A stretch of 64,000 bases of DNA. Source: an uncultured Clostridia bacterium. Lineage in GTDB: Bacteria; Bacillota; Clostridia; Oscillospirales; Acutalibacteraceae. Shown piece by piece: positions 17,288-27,388 of this stretch. A program made the translations under genes and the position numbers. Location of the stretch: positions 1-64,000 of the forward strand of contig CANRIZ010000004.1 in NCBI GenBank assembly GCA_947630835.1, written 5' to 3'. Position 1 is the first letter of the stretch. Every line of letters begins with the position of its first letter. The notes below the pieces were generated by a model. That model did not search any database. It was not told the DNA's origin and saw nothing but the letters and a program-made list of their open reading frames with translations.

Positions 17288-18643
17288 TTACCAACGGTAG
17301 GATAGCGCCAAAATTTCGGCGGCGGTTTTCTTGTATATTCCGCCGTATTTCCAAGGGTATTCGGTATCTACATAGTACCAGCCGTCGGGGAATTTAACCT
17401 TGTTCCAATAGTGGGTTGAGCGAGTACCCGAAACGGTGGACATAACCGTGCCTATAACGACCTCGCATTCAAAGCCCGCTTCCCTGTAAAGCGCCTGGGT
17501 AAAGTAGGCGAACTGATAACAAGAGCCCTTGTGGTATTTAAGCATATAAATAACCATTTCCTCGGCGCTTGCGCCCTTGTTCATTACCTTGTATGAGAAA
17601 ACGCTGTGATTTGTGATATAGTCAAAAATGCTTCTTGCGTCGCTCCCGTGCTGTTTAAGTATCTTTCTTAAATGGTATTTTAAGGTGTTGTGATTAATTA
17701 CCGAAGCGGAGGGGTTGCCGTTTGCGTCGAATTTAAAATCGCCTATGGTTGTGTTTACGGCAAGCTTTCCGTTTTTGTCGTAGTAAAACATATCAAGGCC
17801 GGGATATTTCCAACCGTTAAAGGGCCTGCCGTTTTCGTAAAGATATGTGCCGTCCGCCCTTTTTACCTTGCCGTTTAAAAGAACGCCGTTTGAATCGGTG
17901 TAATACAAAACGCCGCCGTCCTTTGCCGAGGAGTTTACGACAAGGGCGCAGTCGGAGCCGAAAAGATAGGTCTTTCCGTCATATGTTTTACGTCCCTTTG
18001 CCAATTCTCCGTTTGCGTCGGCAAGATATTTTTTGCCGTTATAGCTGTAAAAACCGTTTAGGGCAACCGTTTTGTCGCGCAAAACAAGATAATTTACACC
18101 GAACACGTTATGCAAGCCTTCGTTTAGCATTATTCCGCTTTGCGAGAAAAGGTATTGCCTGCCTTCGATTTCGGTTATGCCCTTTGCCATAAAGCCGTCG
18201 TCGAAATAATACGCGTTTGAGTCGGCGTCGGTATAGCTGCCGTCAAGCATTACGCCGTCCTCCGAAGCGTAGATTTCCAAAATATCCGCAACGGTTTGAA
18301 GTATCATCTTTGCGTCGACCGTGGAAATTTTGCCGTTTCGGTCTATATCCGCAGTTTGTATCTGTTCGTCCGTCAATACGCTTATTTCGGCTATGTGCTT
18401 GAGCACGGACTTTGCGTCCGTAACGGAAACCTTGCCGTCGCCGTTTACGTCGTATGCGGGAATGACTTTATATGCCGTTACGCTCTCCGACTTACTGTCG
18501 GTAAGCTCCAGATATACGTTGTAATTCATATCGGGGAAGGGTTCGTCGGGCGTGGAGTCCGCCGTAACGTCTGCGGCAAACGCCGTAACGGATAAGACGA
18601 AAAATGTAAAAATCACAGCTGATAATGTAAATAATTTTTTCAT
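17288..18643 (-). CDS. Secreted protein: dockerin-like domain, cell-wall-binding-type repeats, transglutaminase-like C-terminus
   Basis: Start taken as MKKLFTLSAV; DVNGDGKVSVTDAKSVLKHIAE..DIDRNGKISTVDAKMILQTV; YYFDDGFMAKGITEIEGRQYLF repeats; C-term GSCYQFAYFTQALYREAGF...THYWNKVKFPDGWYYVDTEYPW. Confidence 0.8.
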   Translation of the reverse strand: MKKLFTLSAVIFTFFVLSVTAFAADVTADSTPDEPFPDMNYNVYLELTDSKSESVTAYKVIPAYDVNGDGKVSVTDAKSVLKHIAEISVLTDEQIQTADIDRNGKISTVDAKMILQTVADILEIYASEDGVMLDGSYTDADSNAYYFDDGFMAKGITEIEGRQYLFSQSGIMLNEGLHNVFGVNYLVLRDKTVALNGFYSYNGKKYLADANGELAKGRKTYDGKTYLFGSDCALVVNSSAKDGGVLYYTDSNGVLLNGKVKRADGTYLYENGRPFNGWKYPGLDMFYYDKNGKLAVNTTIGDFKFDANGNPSASVINHNTLKYHLRKILKQHGSDARSIFDYITNHSVFSYKVMNKGASAEEMVIYMLKYHKGSCYQFAYFTQALYREAGFECEVVIGTVMSTVSGTRSTHYWNKVKFPDGWYYVDTEYPWKYGGIYKKTAAEILALSYRW

Positions 18644-18671
18644 AACCGGGCCTCGCAAAGAAAAGAAAAAT

Positions 18672-18707
18672 ACTATAGCGGCTTCTGTCAAAGGACGCTA
18701 TAGTATA
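18672..18707 (-). terminator. Hairpin terminator after the S1-domain gene
   Basis: ACTATAGCG...CGCTATAGT inverted repeat followed on the minus strand by ATTTTTCTTTTC. Confidence 0.6.
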
Positions 18708-18783
18708 TAAGTATATTCTTTTCGACTTCTTTTTTCAATATGTTTTCAAATAATTTTACAAATTTTTTAGAATTAACAAAAGT

Positions 18784-19734
18784 TCAAATTATCGGCGCGG
18801 AAAAATCGGTAAATATTTTCTTTTGCGAACATTCGGGCGAATATTGCCAAAAGTCGATATGCCCGTCCGTTATAAAATATTTTTCCTCGGTTTTGCCGCA
18901 AACGCAGCCGCCGTCCGCGTCTACAATTATAAGCTTGATTTTCATTTTTTCGGGATTTATGCTCTTTATAAAAACGCTTGCGCTGCGCCCTGCCGAAACG
19001 TTGCCGACATATTCCGCGAGGCCCGCAAGGTTTGCCGCAAGCTCAATAAAAATACCGTAGGGCTCAACCGAGCGAATAATGCCCGTAACCGTTTCTCCCG
19101 CCTTGAAATTCTTTACGTTTTCCTCCCAGGTGCCGAGCAATTCCTTGTGAGTAAGGGTTATTCTGCCGTCGCCGTCTATGTTTTTTATAACGGTTTTTAT
19201 ATCGTCGCCCACGCCGAACCTTGCCGAGGGGTCGGGTATCCTTGAAACGGAAATGCCGTCTATCGGCAAAAGCGCCGTAATGCCCGCGGCGACGTCGCAA
19301 AACGCGCCGAACGGCTCGATATGGCTTACCCTGACTTCTGTAATATCGCCCGGGGTAAGCGAGCTTATGTATTCCTCTCTGCATTGCTTTTGAACCGCCG
19401 AACGGCTGAGAACCGCAGTCTTTTCGCCGGAGGAATCCGTCCTTATTTCCTCAATGTAAAAGCCAACGGGTTTATTGACTCTCGAAATTATGGCTATATC
19501 CCTTACCTTGCCCTCTTTAACGCCCTCGGCACATTCCTCCCTGGGCATAAAGCCCTTTATATTTCCGAGTCTGAAATGCAGATTATGCCCCGAGTCGCAC
19601 ATGACTGCTCGGGCTTCTATATATTCTCTGTTTAAATAAGCCTCGTACAAAGACTTTTGAGAGGAAATTTTTGCTTTCATTTCCCCGCTGTTTATCAAGC
19701 GGCCCTCAGGCAGATATTTTTTCATGCTTTTCAC
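18784..19734 (-). CDS. S1 RNA-binding-domain protein (ribosomal protein S1-like)
   Basis: LTPGDITEVRVSHIEPFGAFCDVAAGITALLPI and FKAGETVTGIIRSVEPYGIFIELAANLAGLAEY repeats. Confidence 0.8.
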   Translation of the reverse strand: MKSMKKYLPEGRLINSGEMKAKISSQKSLYEAYLNREYIEARAVMCDSGHNLHFRLGNIKGFMPREECAEGVKEGKVRDIAIISRVNKPVGFYIEEIRTDSSGEKTAVLSRSAVQKQCREEYISSLTPGDITEVRVSHIEPFGAFCDVAAGITALLPIDGISVSRIPDPSARFGVGDDIKTVIKNIDGDGRITLTHKELLGTWEENVKNFKAGETVTGIIRSVEPYGIFIELAANLAGLAEYVGNVSAGRSASVFIKSINPEKMKIKLIIVDADGGCVCGKTEEKYFITDGHIDFWQYSPECSQKKIFTDFSAPII

Positions 19735-19875
19735 CCATTTCTTTTTTCGTAAAATTCAGTATTAAAAATATATGCTTAAAAGTTTTAATTAGAATTTAAA
19801 CTATTTGTTTTATTTTACTTTCTTTTGTGTTACAATATATAATTACAGATTCCCGAAATGTACTGGAGTGATTTT

Positions 19876-20073
19876 ATGGACGTCCGAATAGGCGACATAC
19901 TCGTAATGAAAAAAGCCCATCCCTGCGGCTGTAATGAATTCGACGTATTGCGCTCGGGTATGGATTTTAAAATAAAATGCAGAAAATGCTCGCATGAGGT
20001 AATGGTTCCCAGAATAAAGGCCGAAAAGAACATAAAAAAAATCATTCGTGAGGGAAACGAAAATGACGGATAA
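19876..20073 (+). CDS. DUF951 domain-containing protein
   Basis: [46 protein letters not shown]. Confidence 0.85.
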   Translation: MDVRIGDILVMKKAHPCGCNEFDVLRSGMDFKIKCRKCSHEVMVPRIKAEKNIKKIIREGNENDG

Positions 20074-21133
20074 GCTTAACGGAATAGAGGAACGCTACGA
20101 AAAAATAAACGAGCTGCTCTGCTCGCCCGAGATTGTTAGCAATCAGGAGGAGTACAGGCGGCTTATGAAAGAGCAAAAAAGCCTTACGCCCGTGGTTGAA
20201 AAATTCAGGGAGTATAAAAAGTACGAAAAAACGCTCGCAGAGTCCAAGCAGCTTCTTGACGAGGGCGGGCTTGACAGGGATTTTAAGGAGCTTGTTTTGG
20301 AGGAACAGGAACAGGCTAAGGAGGATTTGCGCAGATGCTCCGAGGAGCTTAAAATTCTGCTTCTTCCCAAAGACCCCAACGACGACAAAAACGTAATAGT
20401 TGAAATAAGAGGCGGCGCGGGCGGCGAGGAGGCCGCTCTGTTTGCGGGCGAGCTTTTCAGAATGTACTGTATGTATTCCGAGGCAAAGGGCTTTAAGGTG
20501 GAGATACTTTCGGAAAATCCCACCGAGCTCGGCGGATATAAGGAAATCGTGTTCAACGTAGAGGGCGAGGGAGCTTATTCGCGCTTTAAATTTGAAAGCG
20601 GAGTCCACCGCGTTCAGAGAGTACCCGAAACCGAGAGCCAGGGCAGGATACAAACCTCTACCGCAACGGTTGCGGTTCTTCCCGAAGCCGAGGAGGTTGA
20701 CCTTGAGCTGAATCCCGCCGATTTGCAGATAGACGTGTTCCGTTCCTCGGGAGCGGGCGGGCAAAAGGTAAACAAGACCTCGTCCGCTATAAGGGTTACG
20801 CACCTTCCCACGGGTATGGTGGTGGAGTGCCAGGACGAGAGAAGCCAATACAAAAACAAGGATAAGGCGTTAAAGGTTCTGCGCTCAAGGCTGTTGGAAA
20901 TCGAGCAGGCAAAGCACGACGCCGAGATTGCCGGCACAAGAAAATCGCAGGTGGGTTCGGGCGACAGAAGCGAGAGAATAAGAACCTACAACTTCCCGCA
21001 GGGCAGGGTTTCCGACCACAGAATAGGGCTTACGCTTTATAAAATCGAGCAGATAATGAACGGAGATTTGGACGAAATTATAGACGCGCTTATTACGGCG
21101 GATACGGCGGAAAAATTAAAGGCAGAGGAATAA
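20063..21133 (+). CDS. prfA: Peptide chain release factor 1
   Basis: GGQ region [36 protein letters not shown]. Confidence 0.96.
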   Translation: MTDKLNGIEERYEKINELLCSPEIVSNQEEYRRLMKEQKSLTPVVEKFREYKKYEKTLAESKQLLDEGGLDRDFKELVLEEQEQAKEDLRRCSEELKILLLPKDPNDDKNVIVEIRGGAGGEEAALFAGELFRMYCMYSEAKGFKVEILSENPTELGGYKEIVFNVEGEGAYSRFKFESGVHRVQRVPETESQGRIQTSTATVAVLPEAEEVDLELNPADLQIDVFRSSGAGGQKVNKTSSAIRVTHLPTGMVVECQDERSQYKNKDKALKVLRSRLLEIEQAKHDAEIAGTRKSQVGSGDRSERIRTYNFPQGRVSDHRIGLTLYKIEQIMNGDLDEIIDALITADTAEKLKAEE

Positions 21134-22146
21134 TGAAAACTAAGGTAATTGACATTACAAAGCAATATGACGAGGCGCTCGGCGAATCGGCGAGGCTTTT
21201 GCAAAGCGGCGAGCTTGTCGCAATACCTACCGAAACGGTTTACGGGCTTGCGGCAAACGCTTTTGACGAGGCGGCGGTTAAAAAGATTTATTCGGCAAAG
21301 GGCAGACCCTCGGACAATCCGCTTATTGTTCATATAAGCGATATTGATTCCCTTGCGCCGCTTGTTGCCGAAGTGCCCGAAAAGGTTAAAATTACGGCGC
21401 AAAAATTTTGGCCCGGACCTTTGACCATGATAATGAAAAAGAGCGATAAAATCCCGAACGCCGTTTCGGGCGGGCTTGACACCGTTGCCGTAAGAATGCC
21501 CGAAAACCGCTTTGCCCGCGCAATAATAGAAAATGCGGGCGTTCCGCTGGCGGCTCCGAGCGCGAACCTGTCGGGAAGTCCGAGCCCCACAAACGCAAAA
21601 TACGTGCTTTCCGATATGGACGGGAGAATACCGCTTATTATTGATGGCGGCGGCTGTAAAATCGGCGTGGAATCAACGGTAATTTCGTTTGCCGGCGAGA
21701 AGCCCGTGCTGCTGCGTCCGGGCGGCGTTACCTTGGAGGAAATCACCGGTCTTATAGGCGAGGTCGAGCTTGCCGACGCCGTGTTAAACGAGCTTAAAGA
21801 GGGCGAAAAGGCGGCGTCCCCGGGAATGAAATATAAGCATTATGCGCCGAAAGCCGACATAACAGTTATTAAGGGCGGTCTTGACGGCTTTTTGAAATAC
21901 GTAAAGGGCAGGGATTGCTTTGTCCTCTGCTTTGAGGGCGAGGAGGGGCTTTTTGAAAAATGCGTAACCTACGGCAGGGAAAACTCCGCTTTTTCGCAGG
22001 CAAACAGGCTTTTCGACGCTTTGCGTGAGCTTGACGAAAAGGGCGCAAAAAAGGTTTACGCCCGCTGTCCCGAAATATCGGGTATGGGCTTGGCGGTTTA
22101 CAACAGGCTTATCCGTTCGGCAGGGTTTAATATTATTGAATTGTGA
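21133..22146 (+). CDS. Threonylcarbamoyl-AMP synthase (Sua5/YwlC/YrdC family)
   Basis: AIPTETVYGLAANAFDEAAVKKIYSAKGRPSDNPLIVHI; 337 aa with C-terminal Sua5 extension. Confidence 0.93.
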   Translation: MKTKVIDITKQYDEALGESARLLQSGELVAIPTETVYGLAANAFDEAAVKKIYSAKGRPSDNPLIVHISDIDSLAPLVAEVPEKVKITAQKFWPGPLTMIMKKSDKIPNAVSGGLDTVAVRMPENRFARAIIENAGVPLAAPSANLSGSPSPTNAKYVLSDMDGRIPLIIDGGGCKIGVESTVISFAGEKPVLLRPGGVTLEEITGLIGEVELADAVLNELKEGEKAASPGMKYKHYAPKADITVIKGGLDGFLKYVKGRDCFVLCFEGEEGLFEKCVTYGRENSAFSQANRLFDALRELDEKGAKKVYARCPEISGMGLAVYNRLIRSAGFNIIEL

Positions 22147-22155
22147 GCGAAAACT

Positions 22156-22746
22156 ATGAAAATTATAGGTTTAACCGGGCAGACGGGCGCAGGGAAATCA
22201 ACCGTTTGCAAGGCTCTTGAAAAAGAGGGATATTTTCACATAGACGCTGACCGCGTGTATAAATCGCTTCTTACCCCGGGTTCGGAGCTTATCGGGAAAC
22301 TGGAAAGCGCGTTCGGCGGGGATATAGTCTTGCCCGACGGAACGCTCGACCGCAAGGCTCTGTCAAAAAAGGCGTTCAAAACGCCGCGGACGGCAAGCCT
22401 TTTGAGCGAGGTAACGCACCCCGCCGTTATTGAAAAAATAAACGAAATAATAAGGGAAAAGGAAGCGGAAAACGTAAAGGGCGTTTTAATCGACGCAATA
22501 GGGCTTTTTGAAAGCGGTGCAAGCGAGCTTTGCGATTTTACCGTGAGCGTGACGGCTCCCGAAGAAATACGCTTGCAAAGAATTACACAGCGTGATAATA
22601 TATCGGTTGAGGAGGCTCTGCTCAGGATTAACGCGCAAAAGGACGAGGAGTTTTTTGTTAAAAACGCCGATATTGTTATAAGGAATTTTCCGCCGCACGA
22701 TTTGGAGTCGGAGATAAAAAGGATAACAGAGTATGGGCAAAAGTAA
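22156..22746 (+). CDS. coaE: Dephospho-CoA kinase
   Basis: IGLTGQTGAGKSTVCKALEKEGYFHIDADRVYKSLL. Confidence 0.93.
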   Translation: MKIIGLTGQTGAGKSTVCKALEKEGYFHIDADRVYKSLLTPGSELIGKLESAFGGDIVLPDGTLDRKALSKKAFKTPRTASLLSEVTHPAVIEKINEIIREKEAENVKGVLIDAIGLFESGASELCDFTVSVTAPEEIRLQRITQRDNISVEEALLRINAQKDEEFFVKNADIVIRNFPPHDLESEIKRITEYGQK

Positions 22747-23332
22747 AAAGAAAAAGCGCCGCAGAAGAAAAAAGAACGAGCACAGGAAATTATTTGCCGC
22801 TTTAACAGTAATAATAATATCGGCTCTGCTTTTGGCTCCGCTTGTAACAAAGCTTATAGAGCAAAGCGCCCATCCGTTGAAAAATTCAAACGTCGTTGAA
22901 AAATATTGCAGTCAATACGACGTCCCGCAGGAGCTTATCTACGCGACGATAAAGGTTGAAAGTAATTTTGACCCGAACGCCGTATCGGAAGCGGGAGCTA
23001 TAGGGCTTACGCAGATTACGCCCGATACTTTGAGCTGGCTTAACTCCAAAACGGGGGAAAGCTGTTCGCCGCAGGATCTGAAAAATCCCGAAGTATCAAT
23101 TAAATACTGCGTGCTGTTTTATTCGATTTTGCTTGATGAATTCGGCGACATAAACACGGCTGCCGCCGCATATCACGCAGGCAGAGGGCAGGTAAACGAA
23201 TGGCTTAAAAATCCGGAATATTCATCGGACGGAAAAACTCTTTCAAAAATCCCGTCGAAGGTTACCTCGCATTATGTTGACAAGGTCAATAACGCATTAA
23301 AAATATATCAAGAGCTTAACAGGGAGGAATAA
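22733..23332 (+). CDS. Lytic transglycosylase, SLT domain
   Basis: YATIKVESNFDPNAVSEAGAIGLTQITPDT...AAAAYHAGRGQVNEWL. Confidence 0.9.
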   Translation: MGKSKKKKRRRRKKNEHRKLFAALTVIIISALLLAPLVTKLIEQSAHPLKNSNVVEKYCSQYDVPQELIYATIKVESNFDPNAVSEAGAIGLTQITPDTLSWLNSKTGESCSPQDLKNPEVSIKYCVLFYSILLDEFGDINTAAAAYHAGRGQVNEWLKNPEYSSDGKTLSKIPSKVTSHYVDKVNNALKIYQELNREE

Positions 23333-23335
23333 AAA

Positions 23336-24742
23336 ATGAGCAAAGAAAAGTCAGAAGGCCAAAAGCTTAGGGAAAAGCTTTTTTACGAGCCCAAGCACGC
23401 CTCGGACGTAATAAACGCCGAGGAGGTAAAAAAGGCGGACGGCTTTTGCGAGGAGTATAAAAATTTTCTCAACAAAGCCAAAACCGAGAGGGAAGCCGTA
23501 AAATATGTTGAACAAAAGGCGATAAAAAACGGCTTTGCACCCTTTGACAGGGATAAAAAGTACAACCCGGGCGACAAAATTTATCTTAACAACAGGGGCA
23601 AGGCCATTATACTTGCAGTTATCGGCAAAAAGAGCTTAAAACAGGGGGTTCGTCTTTCCGCGGCACATATCGATTCGCCGCGCCTCGATTTAAAGCCCAA
23701 TCCGCTTTATGAGGACAGCGAGCTGGCTCTGTTCAAAACCCATTATTACGGCGGGCTTAAAAAATATCAATGGGCGACAATTCCGCTTTCGCTTCACGGC
23801 GTTATCGTTAAAAAGGACGGCTCAAGCGTCGAAATAAATATCGGCGAGGATGAAAACGACCCGCAGTTTGTAATTACCGATTTGCTTCCCCACCTCGGAA
23901 ACGAACAGGCAAAGCGTTCGCTCGGCGACGGAATAAGGGGAGAGGAGCTCAATGTTTTAATAGGTTCCCGTCCGTTTAAGGATGACGAGGTAAGCGAAAA
24001 GGTAAAGCTGAACGTTTTAAATATCCTTAACGAAAAATACGGCGTTACCGAAGCGGATTTCCTTTCGGCGGAGCTTGAGGCCGTGCCTGCGTTTAAGGCT
24101 ACGGATATAGGCTTCGACCGCAGTCTTATCGGCGCGTACGGACACGACGACAGGGTTTGCGCATACCCTGCGGCGGAGGCGATTTTTGATATAGAAGCCC
24201 CCGAATACACGGCGGTAACGGTTCTTACGGATAAAGAGGAAATAGGTTCGGAGGGCAATACCGGCCTTAATTCCTCTTACCTTAAATATTTTATTTCGGA
24301 CCTTGCGTGGACGCAGAATATAAACTATCACACGGTGCTTTCAAATACTCACTGCCTTTCGGCGGACGTTAACGCCGCGTTCGACCCCACCTTCCCCGAC
24401 GTTTCGGAAAGGAAAAACGCCTCCTATGTAAACAAGGGCGTTGTAATCACAAAATACACGGGCGCAAGGGGCAAGAGCGGCACCAGCGACGCTTCGGCGG
24501 AATATATGGGCAAAATACGCAAAATGCTTGATGAAAACAACGTCGTTTGGCAAACGGGAGAGCTTGGCAAGGTTGACGCGGGCGGCGGCGGAACGGTCGC
24601 TATGTTCCTTGCGGCGCTCGATATTGACGTGGTCGATCTCGGCGTACCCGTGCTTTCCATGCACGCTCCGTTCGAGGTTATCTCAAAGCTTGATCTCTAT
24701 ATGGCTTACAGGGCGTTTAAGATTTTCTTTGAAGAAAAGTGA
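23336..24742 (+). CDS. M18 family aminopeptidase
   Basis: AAHIDSPRLDLKPNPLYED, GAYGHDDRVCAY, DKEEIGSEGNTG. Confidence 0.92.
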   Translation: MSKEKSEGQKLREKLFYEPKHASDVINAEEVKKADGFCEEYKNFLNKAKTEREAVKYVEQKAIKNGFAPFDRDKKYNPGDKIYLNNRGKAIILAVIGKKSLKQGVRLSAAHIDSPRLDLKPNPLYEDSELALFKTHYYGGLKKYQWATIPLSLHGVIVKKDGSSVEINIGEDENDPQFVITDLLPHLGNEQAKRSLGDGIRGEELNVLIGSRPFKDDEVSEKVKLNVLNILNEKYGVTEADFLSAELEAVPAFKATDIGFDRSLIGAYGHDDRVCAYPAAEAIFDIEAPEYTAVTVLTDKEEIGSEGNTGLNSSYLKYFISDLAWTQNINYHTVLSNTHCLSADVNAAFDPTFPDVSERKNASYVNKGVVITKYTGARGKSGTSDASAEYMGKIRKMLDENNVVWQTGELGKVDAGGGGTVAMFLAALDIDVVDLGVPVLSMHAPFEVISKLDLYMAYRAFKIFFEEK

Positions 24743-24837
24743 TATTGTGATTTTGCTGTAAAAATTAAAAATAATTTGGTTAATTCGTATATTGTTATGA
24801 ATTGCCCGCAATAGTATAATATTATGTAACAATCTAA

Positions 24838-24872
24838 AAGAGTGTCTTAAACGGACGCTCTTTTAACTTTAT
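24838..24872 (+). terminator. Intrinsic terminator-like hairpin
   Basis: AAAGAGTGTCTTAAACGGACGCTCTTTTAACTTT. Confidence 0.5.
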
Positions 24873-24908
24873 ATAACGAGCGCCTCTCAATACGGGCGCG
24901 GGAAGGAT

Positions 24909-26381
24909 ATGTCTATGAAAAAATACATGAAAAAGTCCGAAATTTGGACTTTCGGCATAGGACTTTTCGGCGTAGCCTTGATGACGGGCTGGATGCCCGA
25001 CTACACCGCAACCTTCTTTGCCGATTTTGCCTTTAAGGGCAAAGGCTTTGATCCGACGGTTATGGGAAATATGATTTCAATGGTATTTCTCGTTGCGGGT
25101 ATAGTCGGCGCCGTGTGCGAGCTGGTTATCGGCCTGCTCGTTGACAACACCCGTACAAAATTCGGCAAGGTTAAGCCGTGGGTAGGCTTCGGCGTAGTTC
25201 CGCTTGCCCTTGTTGCGATGCTCGTTTTCATCGCTCCCAACACAAACAATCAGACTCTTGCGATAGTATGGATGTTTGTTATCTATTCGCTTTACACGGC
25301 GTTCAGCTGTGCGGTTGAAAGCCCGGCAAACTGCTTCGGCTCTCTTTGCTCGCCAAACCCCTCCGAGCGTTCAAGCGCAATTTCTATCGCCTCTTTCCTG
25401 CGTTCGGTAGGTCAGTCGGGCGGTATGGTAGTTATTTTGGTAGTGGGCATTATAATGAAGGCGGTAATGGGCGAACAGCAGTTCAAAAACGCCGAGGGCA
25501 GAGGTATCGACCTTATAATTTCGACCGCAGTATGCGCCTTGGGAATTATACTGTTTACCATGATTTTCTTCGTGAATAACAAGGAAAACGTACCGTTTAC
25601 TCAGGAAAAGGTAAATTTAAAGGACGCAATAAGAGTAGTTTTTACCTACAAAAACCTTTTAATGGTTTCGCTTACCAAGCTTTGCGGCTTCGGCAGGGGC
25701 GTTTACGGTACGGTTTCGCTTTACATAGCTATTTACCTTTTGGGTTCAAAGGATTTGAAGCTCGGGCTTTTGCTTCCCATGGGCATAGGTACCGCCGTTG
25801 GTACTCTTTTGGTAAACTTTGTTCTTAAAAAGTTCTCAACAAAGCAGACCTTTATACTGTTCTGCGCTTACGGCGCTTCGTCGCTGGCGATTTTGTTCCT
25901 CGTTTCAAAGGGCATAGGCTTTAACGACGGGCTTATAATCCCCTTCCTTATCCTCAATTTCTTCTGCGGACTTCAGCACGGCAACACAAACGTTACGCCT
26001 AACATTATGATAGCCGACTGCGTTGACGAAATCGAGTACAAAACGGGCAAACGCCAGGACGGCCTTGCATATGCGGGCTACGGACTTTTCTCAAAAATAG
26101 CTTCGGCGTTTACAAAGGGCTTGGGACCGTGGCTTCTCTACACATGGTCGGGCTATATGGTTTCGACGGACGCAAACGTGGCTTATGCCGCGCAGACCGA
26201 CGCAACTCTTAACAAAATGCTTATGATTTACACCATCATTCCGGCTATATTCGTAGTCCTCCAGGCAATACCGATTTTATTCTACGATATGGTCGGCGAG
26301 AAAAAGGAAATGATTACAAAGGCGCTTGCCGAGCGCCGTGAAGCCGAAAAGACCGCAAATGCGCAGGCGGCTGCCGAATAA
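24909..26381 (+). CDS. MFS / GPH-family transporter
   Basis: 490 aa, 12-TM character; LLVDNTRTKFGKVKPWVGFG and DCVDEIEYKTGKRQDG motifs. Confidence 0.85.
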   Translation: MSMKKYMKKSEIWTFGIGLFGVALMTGWMPDYTATFFADFAFKGKGFDPTVMGNMISMVFLVAGIVGAVCELVIGLLVDNTRTKFGKVKPWVGFGVVPLALVAMLVFIAPNTNNQTLAIVWMFVIYSLYTAFSCAVESPANCFGSLCSPNPSERSSAISIASFLRSVGQSGGMVVILVVGIIMKAVMGEQQFKNAEGRGIDLIISTAVCALGIILFTMIFFVNNKENVPFTQEKVNLKDAIRVVFTYKNLLMVSLTKLCGFGRGVYGTVSLYIAIYLLGSKDLKLGLLLPMGIGTAVGTLLVNFVLKKFSTKQTFILFCAYGASSLAILFLVSKGIGFNDGLIIPFLILNFFCGLQHGNTNVTPNIMIADCVDEIEYKTGKRQDGLAYAGYGLFSKIASAFTKGLGPWLLYTWSGYMVSTDANVAYAAQTDATLNKMLMIYTIIPAIFVVLQAIPILFYDMVGEKKEMITKALAERREAEKTANAQAAAE

Positions 26382-26394
26382 GGAGGAATTGATA

Positions 26395-27312
26395 ATGGCT
26401 AAAAAAGAAAAAGGTTTTAACTTAAAGCTTTATGCGGTCGTTGTGTTCTTCGCAGTCGCCGCCGCTCTTGTGCTGATTGTCTTTTTTACGTTCAGGAGCA
26501 AATATATAGCTTTTCACCCCGAGCAGGTAGCCTCAAGCTATGTCGATACCATAGTTCAGACGGGCGACGGTTACAACGCATATAAAATTTCCCTTGTGAG
26601 CAAAAGTCAAAAATACGGCGATTATATCCGTGAATATTATATATATCCCGTTATTTACCGCGAAGCGGGTTACAAGCCCGGCAGCAGCATAAAAGAGCTT
26701 AAAGGCTTTAACGACGATTCGTATATGTCGGAAAAAAGCAAAAACGACAACGGCTCCCTGCAGGGTAAGGTAATTGACGAAATGTACGATTACTACGTTG
26801 AGCTTGTTAAGAACGGCTGGGACGATTACGATACTGTTTTCACAAAGTATTTTGATAAGCTCTGTCAGGTTAGGGAGCGAATTTTCGGCGACAAATATAT
26901 GACCGATGAAATTATGTTTACCGCGCTTGAGAGCAACGTCGCAACCTACGGTAAATCGCTTACCGGCACGGAGGACGAGTTCGACAAGAACACCAAAAAG
27001 CAGATAAGCTTCAAGAGCATAGGCGAATACGAAAAGGCATACGGCGAGGATTATAAGCTGGTATGCGAGGCGGTCGGCGAAAAGGATATTGCGCTTGACG
27101 CTTACAAAGCGGGCGCAAACAAGGAACTGCTTGATACATACGGCGTAAATATCGACGATATCAAAGCGGCGAAGAGCTATACCGTAGAGGTAAAGGAACA
27201 GGGCGGCGAAACGGTTGCAAAAAGCGATATAACCGTGGTTGAAATAGGCAGCTCGTGGTACGTTGACAACAACGCTGCGGACACCTCGCCGCTGTACGGA
27301 TTTTATAAATAA
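26395..27312 (+). CDS. Membrane-anchored hypothetical protein
   Basis: MAKKEKGFNLKLYAVVVFFAVAAALVLIVFFTF TM anchor; RBS aaggagg upstream. Confidence 0.6.
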   Translation: MAKKEKGFNLKLYAVVVFFAVAAALVLIVFFTFRSKYIAFHPEQVASSYVDTIVQTGDGYNAYKISLVSKSQKYGDYIREYYIYPVIYREAGYKPGSSIKELKGFNDDSYMSEKSKNDNGSLQGKVIDEMYDYYVELVKNGWDDYDTVFTKYFDKLCQVRERIFGDKYMTDEIMFTALESNVATYGKSLTGTEDEFDKNTKKQISFKSIGEYEKAYGEDYKLVCEAVGEKDIALDAYKAGANKELLDTYGVNIDDIKAAKSYTVEVKEQGGETVAKSDITVVEIGSSWYVDNNAADTSPLYGFYK

Positions 27313-27334
27313 TTAAGCCGAAAGCAAATAAAGT

Positions 27335-27375
27335 AAAAAAGAAGCTCCCTTTAATAAGGGGGCTTCTTTTTGTCG
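27335..27375. terminator. Intrinsic terminator
   Basis: GAAGCTCCCTTTAATAAGGGGGCTTCTTTTT. Confidence 0.7.
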
Positions 27376-27388
27376 ATAAATCAATTTA

